From Hyphomicrobiales bacterium (GTDB lineage Bacteria; Pseudomonadota; Alphaproteobacteria; Rhizobiales; Phreatobacteraceae): DNA of 56,483 nucleotides. The position numbers and the translations under genes were made by a program. Under the pieces are notes generated by a model that did not search any database, had not been told where the DNA came from, and worked only from the letters and a program-made list of their open reading frames with translations. The DNA is taken from NCBI GenBank assembly GCA_017304475.1, contig JAFKKV010000044.1, positions 1-56,483 on the forward strand, in the 5' to 3' direction. Positions within the stretch are counted from its first letter, which is position 1; every line of letters starts with the position of its first letter. Below, piece by piece: positions 7,601-16,659 of this stretch.

Positions 7601-9600
7601 GCCACCAGGTGGCCGCAAAACAGGCCGTAGAGCAGCGCCGCGGCGACATAGGCGGTCGCCGCGTGAGCGCTCCATTCCGGGTCGAGCGCGGCAACCCGCG
7701 TTGCTCCCATCAGCTCGACCACACCGACCACGAAGACCAGCGAGGTGTCCTTGAAGGCGCCGATCGCGACATTGACCATGGCCGGCAAGGCGATACGGCC
7801 GGCCTGGGGCAGTTCAACCAGCAGGAAGGCCTGGCGTCTGGTCAGACCGAGCGCCAGGGCGCCGTCGACCAGCCCGCGCGGCAGGGCCTGGAGGGCACCG
7901 CGCAGCACTTCCGCGAAATTGGCCGCGGTGAGCAGGACCAGGCCGGTGAGCGCGCGCCAGAGCGGATCGCCGCCGCCAAGGCCCGGCAGCAGCGCCGGCA
8001 AGAGGATGGCGACGGTGAACAGCAGCGAGACCAGCGGCACGCTGCGCAGCAGGTCGATGGCGAGGCTCGCCGGCCTGCGGATCGCGGCAACGCCCGACAT
8101 GCGCGCCAGCGCCAGGGGTATGGCGAGTGGCAAGGCCACGATGAGCGTGCCGGCTGCGAGCCCGAGCGTCACGGCAAGGCCGCCCCAGGAGGCGACCGTG
8201 ACGCGCGGCAGGCCGAGGCCACCGCCCATCAGCCAGAGCCAGACGAGCGTCGCGCCGAGCCAGGCCGCGCCGAGTTGGGCCGCCGAGCGGAACAGGCCGC
8301 CGAGGCTCGAAACGGCGAGGCCGGCGAGCAGCAGCCCGGCAAGGGCCGGCCGCCAGAGTTCGGCCGCCGGATAGGTGCCGAACAGGATGAGCCTGCCCTT
8401 TTCCGCAATCAGCGGCCAGCAGGCGCCCGCGGCCATCCGGCAGGCCGCCGCGCCGCCGTGCCAGGCGGCATCGGTGACCGCCCATCGCAGGCCAACAAAA
8501 AGCAAGGCCACGACGGCACCGCAGGCCACGATCGAAATGAGACGCGTCATCCGCCCGCGCGTCCAGCCGGGGAGGAAGCCGGTCTCGGGGCGCCGCGACG
8601 CCTCAATGACCAGCCCGGCTGGACCGCGCGCGGCGAGCCGGGCGTTGTAACGCTCGATCACCGCGCCGATCGCAGCGTTCAGGCCGAAATAGAAGGCAAC
8701 CAGCACCAGTGTCGGCGCCAGGGCATGGCCGGACTGGCCGATGGCGGTATTGGCGATGGAGGCAAGGTCGGGATAGCCGACCGCGACCGCCAGCGAGGAG
8801 TTCTTGACCAGCGCCAGCACCTGCATGGCGAGCGGCGGCAAGGCAGCCGACAGCGCCAGCGGCAGGCTGACCAGCCGGAGCCCCTGAAGCCTGGACAGGC
8901 CGAGCGCGCGGGCGGCGTCGCGCTGGCCGTCGGGCAACGCCGCCAGCGCGCCACGAAAGATCTCGGCGAGATAGGCCGCGTGAAACACCGCGAGCCCGAT
9001 GGCGAGCGCCGTCAGTTCCGGGCTGAGCGCCAGCCCGCCCTCGAAATTGAAGCCGCGCAGCACGGGCCATTCGATGCCGCCCGCGCCGAACCAGGGCAGC
9101 ACCAGGCCGCGGTTGGACAGATGGATACCGGGCAGCAGCGTGACGGCGTCGCGCGGCCCCGGCAGGCCGGTGACCAGCAGGCCGTACCAGAGGATCAATT
9201 GCAGCACGACCGGCGTGTTGCGCAGCGGCTCGATGACGAGGCCGGCGATCAGCCTCAGGCCGGGATGCCCGGCCCGGCGCAGCAGCGCCAACGCCAGGCC
9301 CAAGGGCGGTGCCGCCGCGAGCGCCAGTGCCGAGACCCGCAGCGTATTGAGAAAGCCCGAAACCAGCAGCCAAGCGAGACTGTCGGTCGGCGCCGCCGGC
9401 AAGACGAATTCGCCGATCTGGAAGCCCGCGGGCGCCGCCAGCACGGCGAAGGGCCGCAGCAGCCGTTCGACCAGTGCGACCGCCTCCGGGCGGCTCGCCA
9501 GCACGGCGAGGCCAAGCACGGCGAGCACCGCCAAGGCCACTCTCTGTGACCTCGCTTGCTGCCATCCGGCGGGCCCGGCGGCCCGAGGCGACACCGTCAC
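7516..9600 (-). CDS. aapQM: Fused AapQ-AapM general amino-acid ABC permease
   Basis: One uninterrupted 694-residue frame holds two permease subunits that are separate genes in rhizobia. Residues 1 to about 350 match AapQ (EPLRNTPVVLQLILWYG, EAA loop EIFRGALAALPDGQ). Residues from about 351 match AapM (GACWPLIAEKGRLILFGTYP, EAA loop EVLRGALQALPRGL). It starts with GTG at 9600, overlapping the stop of the binding-protein gene (GTGA), so the two are translationally coupled. The ATG at 8550 could also start a separate AapM internally. The 3' end overlaps the convergent aminotransferase by 85 bp, giving an unusual tail. No ATPase (AapP) follows, so it must borrow one. Confidence 0.8.
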   Translation of the reverse strand: MTVSPRAAGPAGWQQARSQRVALAVLAVLGLAVLASRPEAVALVERLLRPFAVLAAPAGFQIGEFVLPAAPTDSLAWLLVSGFLNTLRVSALALAAAPPLGLALALLRRAGHPGLRLIAGLVIEPLRNTPVVLQLILWYGLLVTGLPGPRDAVTLLPGIHLSNRGLVLPWFGAGGIEWPVLRGFNFEGGLALSPELTALAIGLAVFHAAYLAEIFRGALAALPDGQRDAARALGLSRLQGLRLVSLPLALSAALPPLAMQVLALVKNSSLAVAVGYPDLASIANTAIGQSGHALAPTLVLVAFYFGLNAAIGAVIERYNARLAARGPAGLVIEASRRPETGFLPGWTRGRMTRLISIVACGAVVALLFVGLRWAVTDAAWHGGAAACRMAAGACWPLIAEKGRLILFGTYPAAELWRPALAGLLLAGLAVSSLGGLFRSAAQLGAAWLGATLVWLWLMGGGLGLPRVTVASWGGLAVTLGLAAGTLIVALPLAIPLALARMSGVAAIRRPASLAIDLLRSVPLVSLLFTVAILLPALLPGLGGGDPLWRALTGLVLLTAANFAEVLRGALQALPRGLVDGALALGLTRRQAFLLVELPQAGRIALPAMVNVAIGAFKDTSLVFVVGVVELMGATRVAALDPEWSAHAATAYVAAALLYGLFCGHLVAYGRRLERGATAASAETRRATSLSSLNR

Positions 9601-10673
9601 TGGAACGGCGGGGCGTAGAGCAGGCCACCCTGGTTCCACAGGGCATTCTGCCCACGCTCCAGGTTCAGCCGGGTGCCGGGCCCGAGATTGCGCTGGTAGA
9701 TCTCGCCGTAATTGCCGACCGCCTTGACGATACGCCGTGCCCATTCGGCGTCGAGGCCGAGCGCCTCGGCCACCCCCGGCGTGACGCCGAGGATGCGGCG
9801 GATGTTGGGATCCCTCGAGGAGGTCCGCAATTGATCGACATTGGCGCTGGTAATGCCGGTCTCCTCGGCCTCGATCAGCAGGTTCAAGGTCCAGCGCGCG
9901 ATCTGGAACCAGGCCGGATCGCTGTTGCGCACCACCGGCGAGAGCGGCGATTTCTGGATCCGCTCGGGCAGGATGACGAAATCCTCCACCCGCGGCGCGC
10001 GGTTGGCGCGGCTGGCGGCGAGCGTCGAGGCATCGGAGAGATAGACGTCGCAACGGCCGGCGTAAAAGGCCGCCTCGAGCTCGGGCAGGCTCTCGATCAC
10101 CACCGGGCGGAAGGTCATGGCGTTGGCGCGGAAATAATCGACCAGGTTCTGCTCGTTGACGGTGCCGGGCTGGACGCAGACGGCGGCGCCGTTCAGCTGG
10201 CGGGCGCTGGTGACCCCGAGCTTTTTCGGCACCAGGAAGCCCTGCCCGTCATAAAACAGCGTGCCGACGAACAAGGCGTTGAGCGAAGCGTCGCGGGTCA
10301 CCGTCCAGGTGGTGTTGCGCGCCAGCACATCGATGTCACCGGACTGGAGCACAGGAAAGCGGTTGGCTGACGACAGCGGCACGAAGCGGACCTTCTCGCC
10401 GTCGCCCAGGACGGCGGCCGCCAGCGCGCGGCAGTAATCGACGTCGAGGCCGGACCAGCGACCGCTGGAATCGGGCAGAGACAGGCCGGCCGATCCCTGG
10501 CTGACGCCGCAGACCAGCTCGCCCCGGGCGCGGATCTTGTCGACGGTCGGGCTCGCGGCGGAGGCGGCCTGGGGCGCGAGCCAGGCGGTGGCGGCAAGGC
10601 CGGCGGCAACCGCCAGCCGGACGATGAAGCGCGCGTTGAAACGAGTTTCGGAGGGTGACACGGAGATCCTCAT
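9597..10673 (-). CDS. aapJ: AapJ-like periplasmic general L-amino-acid-binding protein
   Basis: A 358-residue family 3 solute-binding protein. The signal peptide covers about residues 1-39 (cleavage at ASAA). The mature part begins TVDKIRARGELVCGVSQG and contains GRWSGLDVDYCRALAAAVLG, LARNTTWTVTRDAS and AVGNYGEIYQRNLG, all typical of AapJ. It should capture polar and other L-amino acids in the periplasm for the permease encoded just downstream, with which it shares a GTGA stop/start overlap. A 250-bp, somewhat AT-richer spacer precedes it and should contain the promoter. Confidence 0.88.
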   Translation of the reverse strand: MRISVSPSETRFNARFIVRLAVAAGLAATAWLAPQAASAASPTVDKIRARGELVCGVSQGSAGLSLPDSSGRWSGLDVDYCRALAAAVLGDGEKVRFVPLSSANRFPVLQSGDIDVLARNTTWTVTRDASLNALFVGTLFYDGQGFLVPKKLGVTSARQLNGAAVCVQPGTVNEQNLVDYFRANAMTFRPVVIESLPELEAAFYAGRCDVYLSDASTLAASRANRAPRVEDFVILPERIQKSPLSPVVRNSDPAWFQIARWTLNLLIEAEETGITSANVDQLRTSSRDPNIRRILGVTPGVAEALGLDAEWARRIVKAVGNYGEIYQRNLGPGTRLNLERGQNALWNQGGLLYAPPFQ

Positions 10674-10923
10674 GACGCCGGCGCATGATCAGGATCGGCG
10701 TGGCGTGCACGACGGTTCTCGAAAACGGCCCAAGGCTAAGCGCGCATCCCATCGATGCGGCGCGACAAAGGCAAAATACGAGGGGTTTTCCGCAATAAGA
10801 ACAGATGCTTATTTCAAATATCGGATCGGACTTGGGTGAGCCTTTTCCATTTCACGGGAATAAGAGCAAAACGCTTCGTCATATCGGGTAACGATACGTT
10901 GGCGCGATCGCGTCTGCTTCGGC

Positions 10924-11724
10924 TCACGACATGTCGAGAAAGCGGTCGAGGCCCAGCAGCCATTCGATCAGCATGACCAGCGCGACGCTCAGGAGGATCA
11001 GCAGCGTCGCCATGGCGGCGACCGTCGGATCGTCGATTTCGCGAATGTAGCTATAGGCCTCGACCGGCAAGGTCGTCGTGTTGATGTCGGTCAGGAAGAC
11101 GGCGATGGAGAAATTGTCCATGGCCTCGACAAAGGCGAAGGTGCCGCCGGCCACCAGGCCGGGCGCCAGTTGCGGCAAGGTGATGCGCAGGAAGGCGGCC
11201 TGAGGGCTCGCGCCGAGATTGCGCGCGGCCTTTTCGAGATCCGGATCGAGGCCGGAGAGATTGGCCACCAGCGGCCGCAGGGCCAGCGGCAAGGCGAACA
11301 GGACCATGGCCACCGTGATCGGCCAGAAGCCCGGACCGATGCCGCTCTGCGCCACGAAGCTCAGCGCCGCCGTGCCGGTGATGACGCCGGGGATCAGCAG
11401 CGGCGCGGAGACCAGCCCGATCAGCAGCCGGCTCCCCGGCAGGCGATGACGTACCGCCAGCAGCGCCGTCGGCAAGGCCAGCAACAGCGTCACCACCGTC
11501 GTGATGACCGCGATGCCGAGCGAGTTCAGAAGCGCCGCCATGAAGCGGTCATTGGCGAAGAAGCGCCGGAACCATTCCAGCGTCAGGCCCTCGCCGGAAA
11601 ACAGCTGGTAGCTGTTCGGGCTGAAGGCATAAACGACGATGAAGGGCAGCGGCAGCAGCACGAAGGCCAGCGCGGCAAGGCCGATCGCCGTCATCGCCGG
11701 GGCAACGGGACGGGCGTGGTTCAT
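10924..11724 (-). CDS. ABC transporter permease, PotC/PotI type
   Basis: A 266-residue inner-membrane permease of the spermidine/putrescine (family 1) importers, with about six membrane helices and the EAA loop DLEKAARNLGASPQAAFLRI around residues 157-176. Its ATG overlaps the stop of the preceding permease (ATGA at 11721-11724). It is the last gene of a four-gene cassette: binding protein, ATPase, two permeases. Such cassettes import polyamines, amino acids, opines or other cationic small molecules. The adjacent isoaspartyl-dipeptidase, lyase and ureohydrolase genes point to an amino-acid- or guanidine-like substrate here. Confidence 0.88.
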   Translation of the reverse strand: MNHARPVAPAMTAIGLAALAFVLLPLPFIVVYAFSPNSYQLFSGEGLTLEWFRRFFANDRFMAALLNSLGIAVITTVVTLLLALPTALLAVRHRLPGSRLLIGLVSAPLLIPGVITGTAALSFVAQSGIGPGFWPITVAMVLFALPLALRPLVANLSGLDPDLEKAARNLGASPQAAFLRITLPQLAPGLVAGGTFAFVEAMDNFSIAVFLTDINTTTLPVEAYSYIREIDDPTVAAMATLLILLSVALVMLIEWLLGLDRFLDMS

Positions 11725-12578
11725 GCCGCCTCTCCCGCATAACGCACGGACAGCGCGCGTCGCACCGCTCCCGCCAGTCCGAGCAGCGCCAGCATGAGCC
11801 CGAAGAACAGCATGGCGAGCGCCGCGGCGGCGGGAATGTCGTAGCTGGTCTGGATCCGGTCGTAGATCGCGGTCGCCAGCACATGCACCCGGCCGCCGCC
11901 CAGCATCTGGGGGAACAGGAAGGCGCCGAGCGACAGGGCGAAGCAGAGCGAGGTCGCCGCCGCGATGCCCGGCAGGGACAAGGGCAAGGTGACATGCAGG
12001 AAGCAGCGCAGGCGCGAGGCGCCAAGATTGCGCGCCGCCTGTTCCAGCGTCTCCGGGATCGTGCGCAGCGCGCCGAACAGGGTCAGGACGAAAAAGGGCA
12101 GCACGAAATTCAGCACCGAGATCACCACGGCCGTCTCGTTGTTGATCAAGGTCAGCGTCGGCAATCCAAGGCCGCGCAGGGCCTCGTTGATCAGGCCGCG
12201 ATTGCCCAGGATGACCATCCAGGCATAGGCGCGGGTGACACCGCCGGACAGGAAGGTGGCGACCAGGCAGAACAGGATCACCCGGCGCAGCCGCGCCGAG
12301 CCCGATCGCGCCAGCACCCGTGCCAGGGGATAGCCGAGCAGCAGGCAGAGAAGCGCGATCAAGGCCGACAGGCGCAGCGTGGTGCCGATCGCCCGCCAGG
12401 CGCCGGCGGAGCCCAGCAACCGCTCGTAATTGCGCAGGCTGACCGGGCCATGGAACAGCGCCGAGCCGGGCTCCAGTGTCAGCAGGCTGACACTGGCGAA
12501 GGACACCAGCACCAGTCCGAACAGGGCCACCACCAGCAAGGACGGCAAAGCCAGCCAGATCGCGGGGGTGACACGCAT
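11721..12578 (-). CDS. ABC transporter permease, PotB/PotH type
   Basis: A 285-residue permease with six predicted helices and the EAA loop TLEQAARNLGASRLRCFLHV. It is the partner of the PotC-type permease downstream (ATGA overlap). I take the ATG at 12578, two bases after the ATPase stop. A TTG at 12584 overlapping that stop (TTGA) is an alternative that adds two residues. Heterodimeric permease pore of the same importer. Confidence 0.87.
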   Translation of the reverse strand: MRVTPAIWLALPSLLVVALFGLVLVSFASVSLLTLEPGSALFHGPVSLRNYERLLGSAGAWRAIGTTLRLSALIALLCLLLGYPLARVLARSGSARLRRVILFCLVATFLSGGVTRAYAWMVILGNRGLINEALRGLGLPTLTLINNETAVVISVLNFVLPFFVLTLFGALRTIPETLEQAARNLGASRLRCFLHVTLPLSLPGIAAATSLCFALSLGAFLFPQMLGGGRVHVLATAIYDRIQTSYDIPAAAALAMLFFGLMLALLGLAGAVRRALSVRYAGEAA

Positions 12579-12580
12579 GA

Positions 12581-13666
12581 TCAATCCGCCAGCAAGGTGC
12601 AGCGCCCCGGCGGCAAGGCGAGCGCAACCGCCGTGCCGGGCGCAAGCGGCGGCGCGTCGCGGCGCGCCTCGGTCACCACGATGGCGGCATCGCCCGCGCT
12701 CACCTCGTAGCGGATCGCCGCGCCCAGAACCTGGGTGAAGGTGACAATGCCGCCGATCTCGCCGGGCCCGGCGGCCCGCGCGGCGACGGTCAGCGCCTCG
12801 GCCCTGACCGCGAGCGTCACCGGCGCCGCGCCGTTGCCGGGCGGGCGCAAGCCCTGCACGACCCCGCCGGCGACCGCCACGGCGCCCTGCCCCAGGGACT
12901 CGACGGCCAGCAGGTTCTCGACGCCGCAGAAGCTCGCGACATAACGGGTGCGCGGATGGTCGTGGATCTCGAGCGGCGTGCCGAGCTGCTCGACCTTGCC
13001 CTCGCGCATCACCGCGATCCGATCCGACAGGACGATGGCCTCGCGCTGGTCGTGGGTCACCATGACCGTGGTCAGGCCCAGCCGCTGCTGCAGCTTGCGC
13101 AGTTCCACCTGCATGGCCTCGCGCAGGTTCTGGTCGAGTGCGCCCAATGGTTCGTCGAGCAACAGGAGCCGCGGTTCGGTGACCACCGCGCGTGCGAGCG
13201 CCACGCGCTGGCGCTGACCGCCGGAGAGTTGCGCCGGCCGGCGCTCGGCCAGCGCCTCAATGCGAACGAGGCGCAGCGCCTCGTCGACGCGCCGCGCGGC
13301 CTCCGCCTTCGGTACGCGCGCCATGCTCAGGCCGAAGCCGACATTGGCGCGCACGCTCATATGGGGGAACAGGGCATAGTGCTGGAACAGCATGGCGGCA
13401 CGCCGCCGCTCCGGCGGCACCGGCAGGAGCGAGGCGCCGTCGAGCCGGATATCGCCGCCGTCAGGCGTCACGAAACCGGCGATCGACTGCAGCACCGTGG
13501 TCTTGCCGCAACCGGACGGGCCGAGCAGCGCCAGCACCTCGCCGGCCGGCACCGTGAGATCGACGCCATCGACGGCCGTCACGCCGCCATAACGCTTGGA
13601 CAGGCCGGCAATGTCCAATTGGCAAGGCGCGGCCGTCGTCATGACCGGTTCACTCTTGCGGCTCAC
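12581..13666 (-). CDS. ABC transporter ATP-binding protein, PotA type
   Basis: A 361-residue ATPase with Walker A GPSGCGKTT, Q-loop in LFQHYALFPH, signature LSGGQRQRVALARA, Walker B LLLLDEPLGALD and switch His in MVTHDQREA, followed by a C-terminal TOBE domain of about 110 residues, as in PotA and FbpC. It starts with GTG at 13666 overlapping the binding-protein stop (GTGA); an ATG at 13642 would shorten it by eight residues. It powers the permease pair encoded downstream. Confidence 0.9.
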   Translation of the reverse strand: MSRKSEPVMTTAAPCQLDIAGLSKRYGGVTAVDGVDLTVPAGEVLALLGPSGCGKTTVLQSIAGFVTPDGGDIRLDGASLLPVPPERRRAAMLFQHYALFPHMSVRANVGFGLSMARVPKAEAARRVDEALRLVRIEALAERRPAQLSGGQRQRVALARAVVTEPRLLLLDEPLGALDQNLREAMQVELRKLQQRLGLTTVMVTHDQREAIVLSDRIAVMREGKVEQLGTPLEIHDHPRTRYVASFCGVENLLAVESLGQGAVAVAGGVVQGLRPPGNGAAPVTLAVRAEALTVAARAAGPGEIGGIVTFTQVLGAAIRYEVSAGDAAIVVTEARRDAPPLAPGTAVALALPPGRCTLLAD

Positions 13667-14724
13667 TTGCCGATGGCGGCGTTGAACTGCTCGGTCCAGG
13701 CGCCGAGCCGCTCATTGATCTTGGCCTCGTCGAATGTCACCGCATCCTCGGTACTCGGCATCACCTTGGCGAGGGCGGCGGCCGGCTGAACCTCGGTATT
13801 GACCGGACCAAGATTGTAGATGTCGGTCATGTGCTTCTGCCAATCGGCGGCGAGCGAACGGTTGATGAAGGTCGCGGCAAGCTCGGCATTGCCGTTATTG
13901 ACCATCATCATGCCCTCGAAGATCAGCGGCGTCGGCTTCGGGCTGACCATGGCGACCTGAATGCCCTGGTCCGCCAGTTCCTTGACCGCGGAGGGCGATC
14001 CCATCATCGCCCAGATCTCGCCGCGCGCCAGGGCGCGCCGGGCGGTGGTATCGGAGCTGTGGAACATCGCGACGTGGTCACGCATGCGGCCGAGGAAATC
14101 GATGCCCGGCTTCACATTGTCGATCGAGCCGCCATTGAGCAGCGCGGCGACAAGGATGGTGCGGCCGGGATAGACGGTGGGCGCCGGCAGCGCCACCTGG
14201 TTGCGGAAAGCCGGCTGGAACAGGTCGTTCCAGGAGGTCACGCGGCCGCCCGGCACCAGGTCCGGCCGGTAGACGATGCCGGTCGGGAAATACCAATAGG
14301 CGGCGAACATCGGATTGTGCGAACCGGGCATCAGCTTGCCGAGGATCGGCAGCTTGTCGGCCGGCAGCGGCAGGAACAGGTTGCGGTCGGTGGCGGCCCG
14401 CATGGCCACCGCCTCGCCGGTGAACCAGACATCGACGCCGGGCTTGGCGCGCGAGGCCTGCAGGCGCGCCAGCCCCTCCACCGAGCTGTTCTGGATGACC
14501 GGCACGATCTCGATGCCGGTTTCCTGTCGGAAGGCCGGCGCGAGCGGCTTCATCACCCGCTCCCAGGTCGAGCCGAAGGTCATCACGGTGACGCGCCGTT
14601 CCTGGGCACGGAGCGCCGGAGCCGCCAAGGTCGAAAAAGCCAAGGCACCGCCGCCGGCAAGGGCGGCGCGACGGGAGAGAAAAGCGGGACGGTTGATGAG
14701 AGCGGGACGCTTGGATCGGGTCAT
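13663..14724 (-). CDS. Extracellular solute-binding protein, PotD/SpuD type
   Basis: A 353-residue family 1 binding protein. The export signal at about 1-40 contains SRRAALAGG, compatible with Tat, and ends at ALRAQ. The mature part begins RRVTVMTFGSTWERV and carries the two-lobed features TFINRSLAADWQKHM and GIVYRPDLVPGG. First gene of a complete importer (coupled to the ATPase by GTGA). A shared 27-bp operator-like site lies 35-61 bp upstream of its ATG. The ligand cannot be read from sequence. Confidence 0.88.
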   Translation of the reverse strand: MTRSKRPALINRPAFLSRRAALAGGGALAFSTLAAPALRAQERRVTVMTFGSTWERVMKPLAPAFRQETGIEIVPVIQNSSVEGLARLQASRAKPGVDVWFTGEAVAMRAATDRNLFLPLPADKLPILGKLMPGSHNPMFAAYWYFPTGIVYRPDLVPGGRVTSWNDLFQPAFRNQVALPAPTVYPGRTILVAALLNGGSIDNVKPGIDFLGRMRDHVAMFHSSDTTARRALARGEIWAMMGSPSAVKELADQGIQVAMVSPKPTPLIFEGMMMVNNGNAELAATFINRSLAADWQKHMTDIYNLGPVNTEVQPAAALAKVMPSTEDAVTFDEAKINERLGAWTEQFNAAIGK

Positions 14725-14758
14725 GCTCTGGTCCTCTGGAAGGAGACAGTCTCTGGAC

Positions 14759-14785
14759 GTTTCTCTATAGGAAACTTCTGTTGAC
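14759..14785. promoter_or_regulatory. Shared operator-like site, copy 1
   Basis: Contains AGGAAACTTCTGTTGAC (14769-14785), identical over 17 bp to the site at 20534-20550. Its left part is an imperfect inverted repeat, GTTTC...GAAAC (14759-14775), overlapping TATAG. It lies between the isoaspartyl-dipeptidase gene and the binding-protein gene, 35-61 bp upstream of the latter's start. The likely binder is the XRE-cupin regulator encoded at 16015-16656; that is inference. Confidence 0.65.
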
Positions 14786-14812
14786 TATCATCAGGAGCAC
14801 CGCCGCTTCCTG

Positions 14813-16018
14813 TCAAGCGAAACCGCGCGTCACCCTTCGGTTTTTTGCGGCGCCCGCGGCGATGCCCAGGCAATGCCCACGCGCGATGACCATGACGGCG
14901 TCATCCGCCTCATCGAGCAGCAGCAGATCGGCATCCATGCCCACTGCGATGCCGCCCTTGCTGGCACCGAGCCGCAGCACGCGCGCGACATTGCTGGTCA
15001 CGAGCGGCAAGGCCTCGGCCCAGGACAATCCGGCCTCGCGGACCAGGCGGCGAAGATCCCGGAACAGGATGGCCGGTGGCACGGAGCGGAAGCCGCCTGA
15101 TCGTGCCGGGTCGGGCACGGCGACGCCGGCATCGGAGGACAGCGTGATATTGGCGAGCGGCACGCCCGCGCCGAGCGCGCGCCGCACCGCCGCCACCACG
15201 TCGAAGCCGGAGGCGATGCCGTCCAGCGGACCGAGGCAGCAGGTGAAATCGATGACCCCGCCCTGGCGGGCGAAACGAATGCCCTGGTCGAACAGCGGCA
15301 GGAGCTCGGGCGACCGGTTGATATGGGTCGGCACCACCTGGTCGGCGGGGAAGTCGACCCGGTCCAGCAATTCGAAGACGGGTTCCAGCCCGCTGCGCAG
15401 GCGGCCGACATGCAGGTGCAACACCGCTGCCTTGCCGGTCATGGCGCGCGCCTGGGCCAGTTCACCGGCGAGTGCTGCGAGCGCCGGAAAGTCGAGATTG
15501 GGATAGAGCCGTTCGGCAATGGCGCTCTTGGCGCCCAGCACCTTCTCGATCAGGGCGATATCGGAGCGCACGCTGCCGGTCATGCAGGGAGCCGGCAGGC
15601 GCATGGAACCGGTATAGATGAAGCTGGTCAGCCCCGCGGCATCGAGTTCATGGGCCTTGCGCAGCAGCTGCGGCAAGGTCTTGGCCTCCATCTCGGTGCC
15701 GAGCAGGCTGCCGGCAGTGGTGATGCCGGCGCCGAGGATCTCGCCGGCCGACAATTCCGGCATGCGCCCCGCCGGACCATCGGCTTCGCCGCCGCCGAGA
15801 AAATGCATGTGCTGGTCGATCAACCCGGGCAGAAGCTTGCCCTCGGGCGCCTCGATGATCTCGGTGACGCCGAGTGTCGCGGCGGCGGGGCGCAGATCCT
15901 CGCCCATGGCCAGGATGCGGCCGCCGCCGAGCAAGAGGTCCCGGGCGCCGAGCGCGGCGGGCGCGAAGACGGCACCGGCACGCAGCAGGGTCAAAGGCGG
16001 CGCCGGGAGACGGGTCAT
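14813..16018 (-). CDS. iadA: Isoaspartyl dipeptidase (beta-aspartyl peptidase) family amidohydrolase
   Basis: A 401-residue binuclear metal hydrolase that should cleave beta-aspartyl dipeptides into Asp and a second amino acid. Residues matching E. coli IadA from memory: His70 and His72 (DQHMH), Glu78 (GGGEADGP), Tyr135 (YTGS), the carbamylated Lys164 (GAKSAIA), His203, His232 (PTHINR) and Asp296 (LSSDAG). All metal and catalytic positions are therefore present, so it is probably active, though the region after residue 260 differs from IadA. Its ATG overlaps the upstream regulator stop... precisely, the regulator's TGA sits in its ATGA start (16015-16018). In the same operon as a C-N lyase and an MmgE/PrpD protein. 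Confidence 0.82.
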   Translation of the reverse strand: MTRLPAPPLTLLRAGAVFAPAALGARDLLLGGGRILAMGEDLRPAAATLGVTEIIEAPEGKLLPGLIDQHMHFLGGGEADGPAGRMPELSAGEILGAGITTAGSLLGTEMEAKTLPQLLRKAHELDAAGLTSFIYTGSMRLPAPCMTGSVRSDIALIEKVLGAKSAIAERLYPNLDFPALAALAGELAQARAMTGKAAVLHLHVGRLRSGLEPVFELLDRVDFPADQVVPTHINRSPELLPLFDQGIRFARQGGVIDFTCCLGPLDGIASGFDVVAAVRRALGAGVPLANITLSSDAGVAVPDPARSGGFRSVPPAILFRDLRRLVREAGLSWAEALPLVTSNVARVLRLGASKGGIAVGMDADLLLLDEADDAVMVIARGHCLGIAAGAAKNRRVTRGFA

Positions 16019-16656
16019 GGCGGCGGCACGATGACCCAGATGGCCCGCGTCCGCGCGGTGCGCGACGGATTGCGCCAGCTGTGCGGCAAGGTCGGCGGGA
16101 AGGTCAGGGTATCGCCCGCCTCGAGGATATAGGAGACGCCGTCGACCACCATTTCCAGCCGGCCGTCGAGCACATGCACGAGATCGGCCGCGGAGCGCAG
16201 CGTATAGGGTTCCTCACCCGAGCCGCCGCCCGGCTCGATCTCCGACAGCAGCGCCATGAGCTGGTCCTGGCCCTCGCCGGAAATCAGGAATTCCCGCATG
16301 CGCTCGCCGCCCAGATCGATCGGCTGGCCCTCGCCCTTGCGCACCAGCTTGGTCGGCGGCGGGTCGAACAGCGTGCCGGGGCGAATGCCGACCGCGTCGC
16401 AATAGCGCAGCAAGGTGGCGACCGAGGGGGCTACCGCATCGTGCTCGAGCTTGCTGATGAAGGACTTGTTGACGCCGACCGCCTGCGCCACCTGCTCCAT
16501 CGACAGGCCACGCGCCTGGCGCAACGCGCGCAGCTTGGCGCCGACCTGAACTTTCTCTTCGCGAACCGGGAAGGTGACGCTGCGCTGCTCGCCCGCGGCT
16601 TCGCGGGGAGCCGCTTCCTTGGTGCTGACCACCCGCACCTTCGTCGCCTTCGCCAT
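16015..16656 (-). CDS. XRE-family regulator with C-terminal cupin
   Basis: A 213-residue transcription factor. The helix-turn-helix covers about residues 37-92 (KLRALRQARGLSMEQVAQAV, NKSFISKLEHDAVAPSVATL). A cupin follows at about 130-205 (SAADLVHVLDGRLEMVVDGV, LPHSWRNPSRT). Cupin-XRE regulators typically sense the metabolite of the operon they control. It sits inside the operon, 3 bp after the lyase gene and overlapping the dipeptidase gene (ATGA). Likely targets are the two matching 27-bp sites at 14759 and 20524. Confidence 0.9.
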   Translation of the reverse strand: MAKATKVRVVSTKEAAPREAAGEQRSVTFPVREEKVQVGAKLRALRQARGLSMEQVAQAVGVNKSFISKLEHDAVAPSVATLLRYCDAVGIRPGTLFDPPPTKLVRKGEGQPIDLGGERMREFLISGEGQDQLMALLSEIEPGGGSGEEPYTLRSAADLVHVLDGRLEMVVDGVSYILEAGDTLTFPPTLPHSWRNPSRTARTRAIWVIVPPP

Positions 16657-16659
16657 GTC

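Noticed and set aside
7378..9549. A 723-codon open frame on the plus strand
   Set aside because: Antisense to the fused permease and very rich in Gln/Arg/Gly. The permease frame has helices and EAA loops; this one has no domain.
12579..12584. TTG start for the PotB-type permease, and similarly TTG at 46566 for the TauC-type permease
   Set aside because: ATG codons two bases after the preceding stop give normal family lengths, so I use those; the TTGs are kept only as alternatives.
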